64,000 nucleotides of DNA. Origin: Salinivibrio sharmensis (GTDB lineage: Bacteria; Pseudomonadota; Gammaproteobacteria; Enterobacterales; Vibrionaceae). Shown here one piece after another: positions 9,086-17,801 of the stretch. Under the pieces are notes generated by a model. That model did no database searches, was not told the DNA's origin, and saw only the letters and a list, made by a program, of their open reading frames with translations. Each line of letters begins with the position of its first letter. Positions within the stretch are counted from its first letter, which is position 1. Position numbers and translations under genes: made by a program. The DNA lies in assembly GCF_001995985.1 (NCBI RefSeq), contig NZ_MUFC01000010.1:62001-126000 (forward strand), in the 5' to 3' direction.

Positions 9086-9103
9086 ACATGTCTGTTAGTT
9101 GGT

Positions 9104-9140
9104 GAAAAACAAAAACGCCGAGGCACATTCGCTCGGCGTT
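9104..9140 (-). terminator. Terminator downstream of the XRE-2TM gene
   Basis: Stem AACGCCGAG (9114-9122) and CTCGGCGTT (9132-9140). Read on the minus strand it is followed by a T-rich run (complement of 9104-9115), so it ends the leftward gene at 9153; it may also slow the rightward GATase transcript. Confidence 0.8.
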
Positions 9141-9152
9141 ATCAGGTAGCGA

Positions 9153-9626
9153 TTAACGCTTAGACCGCGCGTTCAGTCGCTTCTCTATCTGACGTTTTTC
9201 CCACTTATCACCAAAGAGATCGACAATGCCCAGAGCACTGACACCGTGGCTGACCACGGCAATCCCCCATCCCAATGCGACCCACCAAGCCCAATAATAG
9301 CCTGGTGTGGTTAGCCAGTTGATAATAAACAAAATCGCCAGCACGACCACATAGTGCGTCAAATGAGAATAAAAACCGCCGAGGGCGCGGACGCGCTTGG
9401 CAATCGCTCTTTCTTCTGGACTCATTGAAGTATCTGCCTGCATGTCTGTCTCCTTTTGCAAATCAGTAATGTCGATATCAAACACAGCAGCCAACGATTT
9501 CAGCGACTCCAATCCGGGTTTGTGGCCGCGTTCGATACGTTGAATCGTCCGAACACTGAGCCCACTAAATTGTGCTAATTGGTCTTGCGACCACCCTTTT
9601 TGAACTCTGAGTACTTTCACGTTCAT
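9153..9626 (-). CDS. XRE-family HTH protein with C-terminal 2TM domain
   Basis: A 157-residue protein that joins a DNA-binding Cro/C1-type helix-turn-helix (about residues 5-55: RVQKGWSQDQLAQFSGLSVR, then TIQRIERGHKPGLESLKSLA) to a membrane domain of two hydrophobic helices (about 95-140), the 2TM domain pattern seen at the ends of histidine kinases and XRE proteins. This suggests a membrane-tethered transcription factor. ATG 9626 is chosen because AAGGAGCAAGG lies just before it; an upstream in-frame start at 9701 would add 25 residues of poor quality. It converges with the amidoligase cluster; a regulatory link is only possible. Confidence 0.82.
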   Translation of the reverse strand: MNVKVLRVQKGWSQDQLAQFSGLSVRTIQRIERGHKPGLESLKSLAAVFDIDITDLQKETDMQADTSMSPEERAIAKRVRALGGFYSHLTHYVVVLAILFIINWLTTPGYYWAWWVALGWGIAVVSHGVSALGIVDLFGDKWEKRQIEKRLNARSKR

Positions 9627-9775
9627 CCTTGCTCCTTTGTGCTCTTCCCTATCGACACTATGCAAAATGGGGGCGACATTACCACGACAGCGCCCCGACA
9701 CCTTAACGACAGTTATTTAAAATCAATCACTTTAAAAACAAAAACCACCCAATAGCCAATCCACGTATTTCACCC

Positions 9776-9991
9776 TTAACAAAAGGTATCAATATACAAG
9801 GCTTCGACCTTATCGCGCGCCCACTGCGTTTTACGCAAAAATTTCAGCGATGATTTCATCGAAGGATCGTTGTTGAAGCAGTTCACGTTGATATGTTGGT
9901 AGAGGCCTGACCAACCATAATGTTCTACCAAACGGGTCAATATGGTTTGTAGGGTTAACCCGTGCAGCGGGTTATTAGGTTGTGTATCCAT
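9776..9991 (-). CDS. VF530-family small DNA-binding protein (DUF2132)
   Basis: A 71-residue protein with the conserved VF530/DUF2132 core: [33 protein letters not shown] and [16 protein letters not shown]. The family is named after a Vibrio fischeri protein and is described as DNA-binding; its cellular role is poorly known. ATG 9991 gives the family's usual length and N-terminus; a GTG at 10015 would add eight residues. It stands alone with weak spacing to neighbours. Confidence 0.85.
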   Translation of the reverse strand: MDTQPNNPLHGLTLQTILTRLVEHYGWSGLYQHINVNCFNNDPSMKSSLKFLRKTQWARDKVEALYIDTFC

Positions 9992-10178
9992 AAGGGTTCT
10001 CAGCAACTCGAGCACGCGCTCGTCAATAAAAGCGCTACTCTACGTGACGATATTGCAAAACGCGAATTTAACCACGGTAGCGCGCCAGCTTATAATCAAG
10101 GTTTAGCTGGTACCAAGGAAACCGTGTCACCGTGCAATATCATGTATCTTGAGTAAAAAAGCGTTCCATTCTCATGGT

Positions 10179-10643
10179 TCATTCCTGATGGTTAGGCAAG
10201 TTGACGCGATATAACGGGTTAACGGGCTGATCAACAAAGTAAGCCCAAACATGATCATATACAGCATGCTGATTTGGGTACGGCGCCAAGGCTTTTGCCT
10301 GATCAAGTGAGCACCAGCGAAACTCGGTGTGTTCCTCATTAAGCGTGATGGCTTGATTATCATCACACATCACCACAAATACAGGGATAAGCTCGATCAC
10401 ATTCACCGATGCTTCGTAAAACTGCTCCAAAAATTGCGCGTTATATAAATCAGCCACCGCTATCTGGGTTTCTTCGCTAAACTCACGGACGATGGCGTCC
10501 ACTCCGGTCTCACCCGCTTCAATCGAGCCCGCAACATGGCACCAGAAGCCACCTTTCACTCGCTTCATCAGTAGCATTTTTGTCTCCCCGTCAATACGAG
10601 AGAGCGCTACGCCCGAGACCACGGAAGTATTCACAGGGATCAT
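10179..10643 (-). CDS. Nudix hydrolase
   Basis: A 154-residue Nudix enzyme. The Nudix box reads GSIEAGE, seven residues, then REFSEETQI. This keeps the metal-binding REx2EE core but has Gln where the usual Gly sits. Such proteins hydrolyse nucleoside diphosphates linked to another moiety, and small ones often act on dNTPs or related cofactors. The N-terminal SGVALSRIDGETKMLLMKR is typical of the first strands. Its ATG shares one base (TAATG) with the stop of the upstream acetyltransferase, so the two are co-translated. Confidence 0.88.
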   Translation of the reverse strand: MIPVNTSVVSGVALSRIDGETKMLLMKRVKGGFWCHVAGSIEAGETGVDAIVREFSEETQIAVADLYNAQFLEQFYEASVNVIELIPVFVVMCDDNQAITLNEEHTEFRWCSLDQAKALAPYPNQHAVYDHVWAYFVDQPVNPLYRVNLPNHQE

Positions 10644-11218
10644 TATTTCTCCTCTGTTTCAAATGCCGCCACTTTTGCATAAACCACAGTGCTAGAAATC
10701 GCACCGCTCGGCAGGATACGGTCATTGATAAGTATCGCTTCTTGATGATACCCACAGCGCTCGGCTACCGCACGGCTGCGGGTGTTTTCGTAGGCGGTTT
10801 TGATTTCGACACGCTTGGCATTAAGGCCATCAAACGCGTACTGGTCTAGCGTTCGCACCGCTTCACTCATATAGCCAAGGCCTTCTTTAGAGCTCCGCAG
10901 CCAATAGCCTATTTCAAAATAAGGAATCGCGATGTTGCGGATAATTAAGCTGATCACACCCACCAGTTGCCCAGTCGATTTTTCAAAAATCGAGTAGCGT
11001 AACTCGTTAATGAACATGTCAAAGTTATCAATCGCTTGTTGGGTGTTTTCAATCGAGCTTGATTCGGTCAACGCGTGCGGCAGCCAATCCATAAAAGGAG
11101 CAAGGGTGTGCTGGCTTTCCAACACGGCTTCTAAAATGAAAGGCTGATGGGTCATATTAGGCGCCACCAGCAACAGACGATCACTGTCCAGTTGGTCCAC
11201 GCGCGGGGAATCATCCAT
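10643..11218 (-). CDS. GNAT acetyltransferase, RimJ/RimL-like
   Basis: A 191-residue N-acetyltransferase. It starts with the RimJ/RimL style RVDQLDSDRLLLVAP, has EIGYWLRSSKEGLGYMSEAV as the acetyl-CoA loop, and ends with RVEIKTAYENTRSRAVAERC, typical of enzymes that acetylate protein N-termini or small amines. The ATG at 11218 overlaps the stop of the upstream GNAT gene by 8 bases, and its own stop touches the Nudix start, making a three-gene unit 11732-10179. An earlier start at 11302 would lie inside the upstream gene and adds unrelated sequence. Confidence 0.85.
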   Translation of the reverse strand: MDDSPRVDQLDSDRLLLVAPNMTHQPFILEAVLESQHTLAPFMDWLPHALTESSSIENTQQAIDNFDMFINELRYSIFEKSTGQLVGVISLIIRNIAIPYFEIGYWLRSSKEGLGYMSEAVRTLDQYAFDGLNAKRVEIKTAYENTRSRAVAERCGYHQEAILINDRILPSGAISSTVVYAKVAAFETEEK

Positions 11219-11732
11219 TAATGTCCACCCAGTACCGCGCCAATGATTCATTGAACACTTCGCCATTGATGATGTTTTCCAACATGCCGCCATTAGCTTC
11301 AATTACTTTACGCGATGCCGTATTGTCTTCATTCGCGGTAATTAGAGCGCGAGTGATCCCTAGCTTTCTCGCCTTGGGCAGCGCTAAGGCTAACATTTGC
11401 TTGCCGCATCCGCGTCCACGATATGACGGCGCAATATCGTAACCAATGTGTCCGGCTTCTTGAGATAGAAATGGCGTATTAATGTGATGGCGGATCCGAA
11501 TCGCGCCAATGATTTGTTGCTCAGCATCAAGCAGCCAAAAATGACTACACGGCACATAACCTTTACGAAGGTTTTTACCCAATGCCTCATCCGATAACCG
11601 AGTCACGTAAGTGGGGAAATCGTCTTTCCCCGGCCGATAATAATCGGCATTATCGGGGTCAAACTGAGCAAAATCATCATAAAAACGTGTAAAGGCTGCT
11701 TGGTGATTGAGTGCGGGGGCGACTAATTCCAT
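11211..11732 (-). CDS. GNAT acetyltransferase
   Basis: A 173-residue GNAT enzyme. The core runs IIGAIRIRHHIN, then HIGYDIAPSYRGRGCGKQML (acetyl-CoA pyrophosphate loop RGRGCG), then ITANEDNTASRKVIEANGG for strand 6 and helix 4. The substrate is unknown; small cytosolic amines or antibiotics are typical. It is first in a tightly overlapped unit with a second GNAT and a Nudix gene. Confidence 0.88.
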   Translation of the reverse strand: MELVAPALNHQAAFTRFYDDFAQFDPDNADYYRPGKDDFPTYVTRLSDEALGKNLRKGYVPCSHFWLLDAEQQIIGAIRIRHHINTPFLSQEAGHIGYDIAPSYRGRGCGKQMLALALPKARKLGITRALITANEDNTASRKVIEANGGMLENIINGEVFNESLARYWVDING

Positions 11733-11866
11733 GTGCTTGTTCCAATTCTTGTCATAGAATAAGGCTATCTCATTGAAATTGAGAAATAAACACTTATTGA
11801 TCGCCTGTCACCCCATCGCCTTAGCGCTCGCCACCTAGATGTGATTGAGTTGTTGATTGCCGCGCA

Positions 11867-12418
11867 TCACTGCCAACGCATCACCGCATCAAACGTTTGA
11901 CAATGTTGAACCGCTTGCTCCGCCTCTTGCAGATAAACTTGTTGGGCACTTGAGGTTGGATAGGTTAAATACTCGGAACATTTCGCGCTTTGACCGTTAC
12001 CCACCACAATCTTGGCGCCCGGTTGCAAGGTGCACTGTACCAATTTATCGAGCGGCGACCATTGATAACAAATCTCATAGTCTTGGCGATAATCCGCCAC
12101 CAAGCCAGACGGTTGTGATAACGACCACCAGTGACCAAACTGACTATGCGGGTTGGTGCTATTCCACGCGCGATATACTGTCACCCCTTCAGTCGCCTGA
12201 TATACCTTGCCTTGGCAAAGCTTCCCTTCCAATGGCTGACCCAACGACGACGCCAGTAACGCTGGATCGTCCACAGCGACAAACTTGTCTGCCCATGCGC
12301 TTGGCAACGCCGTGCTACCGACACATTCTGCAGCGTTGGTCGTTTCATTATCAACGGGCGCACTGGTACACGCTTGCAGTGTCACCATCAGTGCGCCAAG
12401 TAGTGCTTTTTTCATCAT
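11867..12418 (-). CDS. Predicted lipoprotein, function unknown
   Basis: A 183-residue protein with a lipoprotein signal: two lysines after the start, a hydrophobic stretch and a lipobox LQAC, so Cys near residue 17 would be lipidated and the protein anchored in the envelope. The mature part is soluble, with six or so cysteines (for example KLCQGKVY, YEICYQW, VQCTL, AKCSEY, VQHCQTF) that could pair as disulfides in the periplasm. I recognise no domain. ATG 12418 overlaps the upstream GNAT stop as ATGA and has GGAGCAAGG close upstream. Confidence 0.75.
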   Translation of the reverse strand: MMKKALLGALMVTLQACTSAPVDNETTNAAECVGSTALPSAWADKFVAVDDPALLASSLGQPLEGKLCQGKVYQATEGVTVYRAWNSTNPHSQFGHWWSLSQPSGLVADYRQDYEICYQWSPLDKLVQCTLQPGAKIVVGNGQSAKCSEYLTYPTSSAQQVYLQEAEQAVQHCQTFDAVMRWQ

Positions 12419-12951
12419 CCTTGCTCCCATTCGTGTCGTAATATGGCGTAAACCACCGTATCCCACCACCGTTCTTTAAAGAAACGATGCTGATGAAAAT
12501 GGGCCTCTTGTCGCATGCCAAGTGAACGACAAAGCTTGGTTGCAGCAAGATTATCGTAAATAGTCTCAGCGTATAACCGATGCACACCCAGAGACTCAAA
12601 ACCAAAGTCGGCCAGCGCGACAGCCGCCTCTCTCATTAGCCCCGCGCCTTGCGCCTCTACAGCTAGGCCGCATCCGATGGAAGCTTGACGGTTGTCCTCA
12701 AGCCTTAAACCGACGGTGCCTATACATTTTTCTGATTGCTTGCAGATAACCGCTAACTGATAAGCCACGCGTGGATTTGTGTTGGCTTGTTCGATAAAGC
12801 GCGCGTGTAAGTCTCGGTATGCCTCTGGCTGGCAGTCCGTTTCGCTATAAAAACGCTGGTACTTCTGGTGTTGCGTTAAGTGAACAAACGCCTCTTCATC
12901 GCTCGGCTGCATGTCACGCAGCACAAGTCGACGTGTTTCAATCATAAACAT
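12415..12951 (-). CDS. GNAT acetyltransferase, RimJ/RimL-like
   Basis: A 178-residue acetyltransferase. Begins IETRRLVLRDMQPSDEEAFV, a RimJ-like N-terminus, with acetyl-CoA loop LAVEAQGAGLMREAAVALAD and LYAETIYDNLAATKLCRSLG near the end. Probable target is an N-terminus or small molecule. The stop overlaps the lipoprotein start by four bases, suggesting co-translation. Confidence 0.87.
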   Translation of the reverse strand: MFMIETRRLVLRDMQPSDEEAFVHLTQHQKYQRFYSETDCQPEAYRDLHARFIEQANTNPRVAYQLAVICKQSEKCIGTVGLRLEDNRQASIGCGLAVEAQGAGLMREAAVALADFGFESLGVHRLYAETIYDNLAATKLCRSLGMRQEAHFHQHRFFKERWWDTVVYAILRHEWEQG

Positions 12952-12970
12952 CCTTGTCTCTCTTGTTGTT

Positions 12971-13558
12971 TTAGTTCAGCGCCTTGACCATGGTGGTGGC
13001 GCCTGAAAAGCCGACTAACCATTTTAGGTGCGGAAAGCGCTCTTCTTTAGTGGCGACAAAGCCTTTGGCTTGATAAAGCTTGCGGGCTCTGGGGTTGCTA
13101 TTAATGACATCTAATCGAACGCTTTCAAAGCCATGTGCTTGAGCATAATCCACAATGGCATCCAATAATTGGGAGCCAATCCCCTGCCCGCGCACAGCGC
13201 TATCAACAGCAATGCCATCCATCACCAATTCATTGGGTGCCGCTTTACGCTCAAACAGCGCCAATACTGCACAGGCCCAAATGCCTTTAATGGGCCCCAA
13301 ACTATCGATCAGTTGTTTTGCGCCCATACCCTGTGTCAACGCGCCGGCTTGAGTTTGAAACCCGGCCAACCCCACCACCTTGCCGTTTTGCATAGCAGCA
13401 AACGAAAAGTCTGGGACGAAACATCGGGATAGTATCGCCACGCGCGCTGCCTGATTAGGGATTGCCCGTGCGAACTTCATCCCAAACGCCTGCTCATACA
13501 ACTCAGCGACCTGTTGTGCTTGCTCAAGCGGCCATCCTTGCCGGATCGCTATCTTCAT
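12971..13558 (-). CDS. GNAT acetyltransferase
   Basis: A 195-residue GNAT enzyme with IAVDSAVRGQGIGSQLLDAI (acetyl-CoA loop RGQGIG) and VRLDVINSNPRARKLYQAKG, the paired motifs of the fold. The N-terminus ARAIPNQAARVAILSRCF is less conserved. Substrate unknown. It lies 19 bases upstream of the next leftward GNAT gene, so a shared transcript is likely. Its promoter faces the paired operators at 13601-13645. Confidence 0.87.
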   Translation of the reverse strand: MKIAIRQGWPLEQAQQVAELYEQAFGMKFARAIPNQAARVAILSRCFVPDFSFAAMQNGKVVGLAGFQTQAGALTQGMGAKQLIDSLGPIKGIWACAVLALFERKAAPNELVMDGIAVDSAVRGQGIGSQLLDAIVDYAQAHGFESVRLDVINSNPRARKLYQAKGFVATKEERFPHLKWLVGFSGATTMVKALN

Positions 13559-13600
13559 TGGCTCCCCTCAGTCTTCCTCAATAAAAAACACCTACACACT

Positions 13601-13645
13601 TATCTTGACGTAAAGATTTTTAGAAACTATCTTTACATTAAGATA
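13601..13645. promoter_or_regulatory. Tandem TATCTT-N6-AAGATA operator sites
   Basis: Two inverted repeats with the same half-sites: TATCTT-N6-AAGATT at 13601-13618 and a perfect TATCTT-N6-AAGATA at 13628-13645. Their centres are 27 bases apart. They sit between the divergent GNAT gene and the NAD(P)-binding gene at 13754. The shape suits a dimeric MarR- or TetR-type repressor. No such gene adjoins. Confidence 0.6.
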
Positions 13646-13753
13646 GATAATTAATCACAACTTAATCAGTTCAGCATGGTTTAACCACAAGCGTATGACA
13701 GCCACCCTTTTTACTGGCTATTGCGCGGCATAAGGACACACAGGAGTCATAAC

Positions 13754-14413
13754 ATGGAGACTAACGTAATGAATATAATCGTATTTGGTGCCACGGGCGA
13801 TATTGGCAGTCGAATTGTGTCGGAAGCGTTGCAACGCGGCCATAAGGTCACGGCAGTGACACGTAACGAGGCGGCATTCAGCAAGCTACCCGACGGCGTA
13901 AAACCTGTCGCCGCCAATTTGAGCGATGCGGACAAGGTGGCATCGGTAATGGCTGGTCATGATCTTGCCATTACGGCGTTACGTCCACCGACAGGCGAAG
14001 AAGCACATTTACCCGTGTTAACCCAAGCAGTCGTCCAAGGCGCAGCCCACCATCAAATGCGCGTTCTGATTGTCGGCGGTGCCGCTCGACTGATGATTCC
14101 GGGCACTGACGGTGAAACCGTGTTAAACGCCGAAGGATTTCTCCCTGCTTCAGCGGTTGAGATTGCACGCGCGTGCCAAGTGCAATATGAGCAGTGCCTC
14201 GCCAGCCAAGATGTGATTTGGAGTTACCTCTCGCCTGCCGCCATGATCGCACCTGGTACTCGCACCGGTCAGTACACATTGGGGACAGACACCTTAGTGA
14301 CAGATAGTGACGGACAGTCTCGCATTTCAATGGAAGACTTCGCGGTCGCCATGCTTGATGAAGCCGAAATCCCTAAGCATTTGCAACAAGCATTTACTGT
14401 GGGTTACCAATAA
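13754..14413 (+). CDS. NAD(P)-binding SDR-like oxidoreductase (YwnB/NmrA type)
   Basis: A 220-residue atypical short-chain dehydrogenase. The N-terminal Rossmann motif NIIVFGATGDIGSRIVSEA (GxxGxxG) binds NAD(P). It lacks the usual YxxxK active site, like NmrA-type flavin or NAD(P) reductases, and RVLIVGGAARLMIPG marks the middle of the fold. AGGAG 7 bases ahead of ATG 13754 supports this start; ATG 13769 would also preserve the fold. The two palindromes at 13601-13645 upstream suggest induction by a small molecule. Confidence 0.82.
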   Translation: METNVMNIIVFGATGDIGSRIVSEALQRGHKVTAVTRNEAAFSKLPDGVKPVAANLSDADKVASVMAGHDLAITALRPPTGEEAHLPVLTQAVVQGAAHHQMRVLIVGGAARLMIPGTDGETVLNAEGFLPASAVEIARACQVQYEQCLASQDVIWSYLSPAAMIAPGTRTGQYTLGTDTLVTDSDGQSRISMEDFAVAMLDEAEIPKHLQQAFTVGYQ

Positions 14414-14423
14414 TCAAAGTAAG

Positions 14424-14456
14424 AGCCAGCGGCCACGAATAGGTGCTGGCTTTCAC
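14424..14456 (+). terminator. Terminator after the SDR-like gene
   Basis: Stem AGCCAGC (14424-14430) with GCTGGCT (14445-14451), then TTCACTTT. It sits 11 bases after the stop codon and between convergent genes. Confidence 0.65.
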
Positions 14457-14472
14457 TTTCCAGTATGTAACG

Positions 14473-15708
14473 CTAATCAGCCTCACTACTGAGCCACTGC
14501 TGTTTTTGCGTCACCTTGTCACAAATGTATTCACCAATCGGCATCGCAGAGGTCGCGGCTGGCGATGGCGCATTGCACACGTGTAAACTCCGCGCACTTT
14601 CGGCAAACAGAAAGTCGTGTACCAAGGTGCCGTCACTTAGCACCGCTTGAGCTCGGATCCCCGCAGGATAAGGCTTCAAATCCTTAGCTTTTATTGTCGG
14701 ACAGTACTTATTGACTTGTTTGACGTAGCCCGGCTTCCACCACGAGTTTTTCAGCTCGACCAAGCCAGTCTTTAAGTTGTTGATGGTCACTTTCCAAAAG
14801 CCCGCAAACGTTAGCATTTGCCAGGTATCTTTTAGACTGAGATTGACCTTGCCATAGCCTTCTCGCTTCCAGCCTTGCACAGCGTTAGGTCCCACCGTAA
14901 TGGAGCCGTCTATCATCCGCGTGAGATGGACGCCTAAAAAAGGTAAGTCGGGATCGGGAATCGGATAGATAAGGTGATTCACAAAGCCTTGGTACTGGTT
15001 CGCGAGTTGATAGTACTCACCGCGGTAAGGGATAATTTGAAACGCGGTCGGGATCCCCATCATTTTGGTCATTCTATCTGCCATCAACCCACTGCATGTC
15101 ACCACAAATTGGCATTGAATCGTCAGGCGCTCCCCGCTTGCTTGGCAATGGAGAGTGACTTGTTCAGCCGCTTCGCTGGCTCCAATCACTTCTGTACTGA
15201 GTTGGGTGACACCACCGAGCGCTTCAAACTCACACACCATTTGCTCAGTCACCCGCCGATAGTCAACAATGCTGGTCGCGCGAACCGCAATGGCACCTAA
15301 GCCTTTAACATTCGGCTCTTCAGCATGAAGCTCCGCCGCATCCAGCCAGCGCACGTCGATATCATTAGTTAAGCAACGTTCATAGAGCGCCTGCATCCGA
15401 GCCATCTCTTGCTCGTTGGTGGCGACCAATAGCTTGCCGCAGTTTTCGACCGCAATACCGTGTTTGGCGCAAAACTCAATAGTCAGTGCCGCCCCTCGTT
15501 TACAGAAGTCGGCTTTTAAACTGCCTGGTGGATAATAGACACCCGCGTGGATCACGCCGCTGTTATGCCCGGTTTGATGTTGGGCAACGCTTGCCTCTTT
15601 TTCCACCAGCAGTACAGAGCAGTCAGGATAACGCTGTTTTAACTGCCAAGCCGTAGACGCGCCAACAATACCACCACCGACAACTACATAATCATAAACA
15701 GATTTCAT
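14473..15708 (-). CDS. lhgO: L-2-hydroxyglutarate oxidase LhgO
   Basis: A 411-residue FAD enzyme that oxidises L-2-hydroxyglutarate to 2-oxoglutarate and passes electrons to the quinone pool. The FAD motif DYVVVGGGIVGASTAWQL is followed by the LhgO signature QTGHNSGVIHAGVYYPPGS. Further family phrases are IIPYRGEYYQL, YPIPDPDLPFLGVHLTRMID and VGPNAV, and HVCNAPSPAATSAMPIGEYI closes the FAD site. ATG 15708 gives the family's normal N-terminus; an upstream start at 15804 would run into the next gene. It stands alone, without the csiD/gab genes often seen beside it. Confidence 0.92.
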   Translation of the reverse strand: MKSVYDYVVVGGGIVGASTAWQLKQRYPDCSVLLVEKEASVAQHQTGHNSGVIHAGVYYPPGSLKADFCKRGAALTIEFCAKHGIAVENCGKLLVATNEQEMARMQALYERCLTNDIDVRWLDAAELHAEEPNVKGLGAIAVRATSIVDYRRVTEQMVCEFEALGGVTQLSTEVIGASEAAEQVTLHCQASGERLTIQCQFVVTCSGLMADRMTKMMGIPTAFQIIPYRGEYYQLANQYQGFVNHLIYPIPDPDLPFLGVHLTRMIDGSITVGPNAVQGWKREGYGKVNLSLKDTWQMLTFAGFWKVTINNLKTGLVELKNSWWKPGYVKQVNKYCPTIKAKDLKPYPAGIRAQAVLSDGTLVHDFLFAESARSLHVCNAPSPAATSAMPIGEYICDKVTQKQQWLSSEAD

Positions 15709-15761
15709 ACACGCCTCATGACACTGGCAGCTGAGATTGTTGCAACTGATACTTACGCCCA

Positions 15762-16580
15762 CTAAAACCGGTACCGGAGGCTGGCTAGGCCATAGTGAAG
15801 CCAAGAAAAGTTATAGACTTCATCGTTGTCCGCCCCACCTTCTAGGGTGCGATATCCCAGAGCGCCATACCAGCCATCACCAAGGTGATACTCCAACATC
15901 AGCGCCGCATCAACCGCACGTCCCATGGGTGACCACGCGCCTTCCACATCCAAGATCAACGCCGCGCGATCGGACAGGCGATATTGCCCATAGCCATGCA
16001 GCAAGGGCACTATACCAACGTTGGATTTCGTTGCTTTTGTTTCACCTTGCGCGAGGGTGATTTCAGCATCTCTCACCAAGGCGGCGGCACCAACGCCCCA
16101 CTGCCAAGGGCCATGATCGTAAAACGTCCAGCGGTATGTCGCACGATAGGTATTGAATTGATAATCCGCGTCAATCGCTTGCCCATCGGCAAAGCGCTGA
16201 TCCTGAAACTGGATGCTTTTTGACAGCGTGCCACGACCATCGACAGATAGAGGCGCAAAGGTTAGGCGCACCGCGTGCTGGGGATTGAACTGATACGTGC
16301 CATACAAACGCAAGTAGGGCGTAGCGGATCGGCCGGTTAAATCGGTCATATCAAAGCGAGTGCCAGTATCTCCGGGGATGCTGACATCATTTTTGCTAAA
16401 CGTCACCCCGCCGGTTTCAACGCGAAAATCCAACCCTTGCGCATAAGCCCCCGTTGATAGCCCCCCGACAAACAACACACTCATGATTCGAGCTGTCTGT
16501 TGGCACATCGTGTGCAAGTCTAAGCCTGCCCTAAGCCATTGTCGCGTATGACCAAACGTTGTGGTTCTGCCCTTTCTCAT
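15762..16580 (-). CDS. Predicted outer-membrane beta-barrel protein
   Basis: A 272-residue exported protein. A hydrophobic segment ending in STGAYAQG is a likely signal-peptidase I site, and the mature chain shows alternating polar/aromatic strands and ends in a terminal Phe (LASLRYRF), the usual signal for outer-membrane barrel assembly. The ATG at 16580 overlaps the upstream GNAT stop as ATGA; a later ATG at 16508 gives a more normal 24-residue signal peptide and may be the real start. I recognise no named family. Possible porin or adhesin-type small barrel. Confidence 0.7.
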   Translation of the reverse strand: MRKGRTTTFGHTRQWLRAGLDLHTMCQQTARIMSVLFVGGLSTGAYAQGLDFRVETGGVTFSKNDVSIPGDTGTRFDMTDLTGRSATPYLRLYGTYQFNPQHAVRLTFAPLSVDGRGTLSKSIQFQDQRFADGQAIDADYQFNTYRATYRWTFYDHGPWQWGVGAAALVRDAEITLAQGETKATKSNVGIVPLLHGYGQYRLSDRAALILDVEGAWSPMGRAVDAALMLEYHLGDGWYGALGYRTLEGGADNDEVYNFSWLHYGLASLRYRF

Positions 16581-17116
16581 TGCGCTTTGCCCTTATTATC
16601 GGCGTCAATCGCAGCATACATAATATGCTGAGGCCCTGCCGCGCCGCCCCAGTACAGCTCGCCTGTATCAGTAAAGCCGCCTTTTTGGTAACAGGCTTTA
16701 GCGGCCGGGTTTTGACAGTTCACCGTTAGATACACCCAATTGAAATCACGATAATCAACGGGCAAATACTCAAGCAAGGCTTTAACCGCACCGGTACCTA
16801 AACCCTGCCCTTGATACCGCGCATCCACCACAAACATGCGCAGACCCAGCGTCTTTGGCGGACAAAAGTCGTACTGAGAGGCATAGTCGGTATCGAGTTT
16901 AAAAAAGCCTACCGTCTTGCCCGCTCGCTTGATCACATGGCGGTGAATGGTCTCACTGGTCTCGGTAAGAAATTCGTCTGCGGTGCCGGCAAATTTCACT
17001 TGTTGGTCGTGTAGGGATACCTGGCGAACATCGTCGATGTCCGCATCAGTCAGTGGAGCGACGCTTATCTTGTTGAGCTGACTAGTGGTGGTTTCTGACA
17101 TACCAGTTCTCATCAT
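16577..17116 (-). CDS. GNAT acetyltransferase
   Basis: A 179-residue GNAT protein. LRMFVVDARYQGQGLGTGAV contains the acetyl-CoA loop QGQGLG, and VNCQNPAAKACYQKGGF is the usual downstream helix. Substrate unknown. In-frame ATGs at 17116, 17113 and 17101 are all possible starts, because AAGG lies too close to the first and rather far from the last. It is translationally coupled to the barrel protein. Confidence 0.85.
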   Translation of the reverse strand: MMRTGMSETTTSQLNKISVAPLTDADIDDVRQVSLHDQQVKFAGTADEFLTETSETIHRHVIKRAGKTVGFFKLDTDYASQYDFCPPKTLGLRMFVVDARYQGQGLGTGAVKALLEYLPVDYRDFNWVYLTVNCQNPAAKACYQKGGFTDTGELYWGGAAGPQHIMYAAIDADNKGKAQ

Positions 17117-17235
17117 CCTTGTTATTGGTATAGGGCTTGTGCGCTAGTCTTAGTGGTCAATAGCCCTAGCGGTCAATGCTGAGCACTCGAGGTTAGGAGC
17201 GCCGAACAACGCGCTGCTTCCATAAAAAGCGGACA

Positions 17236-17268
17236 TAAAAAAGGGAGCCCCGCTACACAGCGCTCCCT
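17236..17268 (-). terminator. Terminator of ohr
   Basis: Stem AGGGAGC (17242-17248) with GCTCCCT (17262-17268) and an inner GCT/AGC pair. Read leftward it is followed by a run of T (complement of 17236-17241). Confidence 0.85.
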
Positions 17269-17288
17269 ATCATAGCGTGCCAGTTAGG

Positions 17289-17717
17289 TTAAATCACTGA
17301 CAATTCGACCTTAATATTGCCACGCGTGGCATTGGGATACGGGCATACCTGGTGCGCTTGCTCGACCAATGACTGCGCGGTCTCTTTATCCAGATCACCC
17401 ACAGACACTGCCAACTTCACGGCAATGCCAAAGCCGCCATCAATGGGGCCAATCGACACTTCTGAGTTGATGTGGGTGTCTTCCGGCAAAGTGACGCCTG
17501 CTTTACCCGCCACTAAACGAAGCGCGCCAATAAAACACGCCGCATAACCGGCGGCAAAAAGCTGCTCAGGATTTGTCCCTTCACCATCGTTTCCGCCCAA
17601 ACCTTTAGGCGTGGAAAGCGCCACATCTAAACGTCCATCATCAGATTTGGCTGACCCTTCACGGCCTCCGGTAGCGGTCGCTTTTGCTGTATAGGCAACA
17701 CTTTGTAGCTCTTTCAT
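17289..17717 (-). CDS. ohr: Organic hydroperoxide resistance protein Ohr (OsmC family)
   Basis: A 142-residue thiol peroxidase that reduces organic and fatty-acid hydroperoxides in the cytosol, using lipoylated proteins as electron donor. Both redox cysteines are present: FAAGYAACFIGALRL and HQVCPYPNATRGNI. The N-terminus with VAYTAKATATGGREG is classic for Ohr rather than OsmC. The start at 17717 follows AGGAG; a longer frame to 17753 lacks support. It is divergent from an ohrR-like regulator, with two palindromes between. Confidence 0.93.
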   Translation of the reverse strand: MKELQSVAYTAKATATGGREGSAKSDDGRLDVALSTPKGLGGNDGEGTNPEQLFAAGYAACFIGALRLVAGKAGVTLPEDTHINSEVSIGPIDGGFGIAVKLAVSVGDLDKETAQSLVEQAHQVCPYPNATRGNIKVELSVI

Positions 17718-17801
17718 TTCACTCTCCTGTAGTCCAGTCCGCTTGCGGCCCACTGCTTCGCACTCAGCAAGTGCGGTAAAGCCGCTTGCATCAGGTTTAT
17801 T

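Noticed and set aside
11857-12441. Rightward 194-codon frame opposite the lipoprotein gene
   Set aside because: The minus-strand gene has a lipobox, ribosome site and overlap with its neighbour; the plus frame has no domain and no ribosome site.
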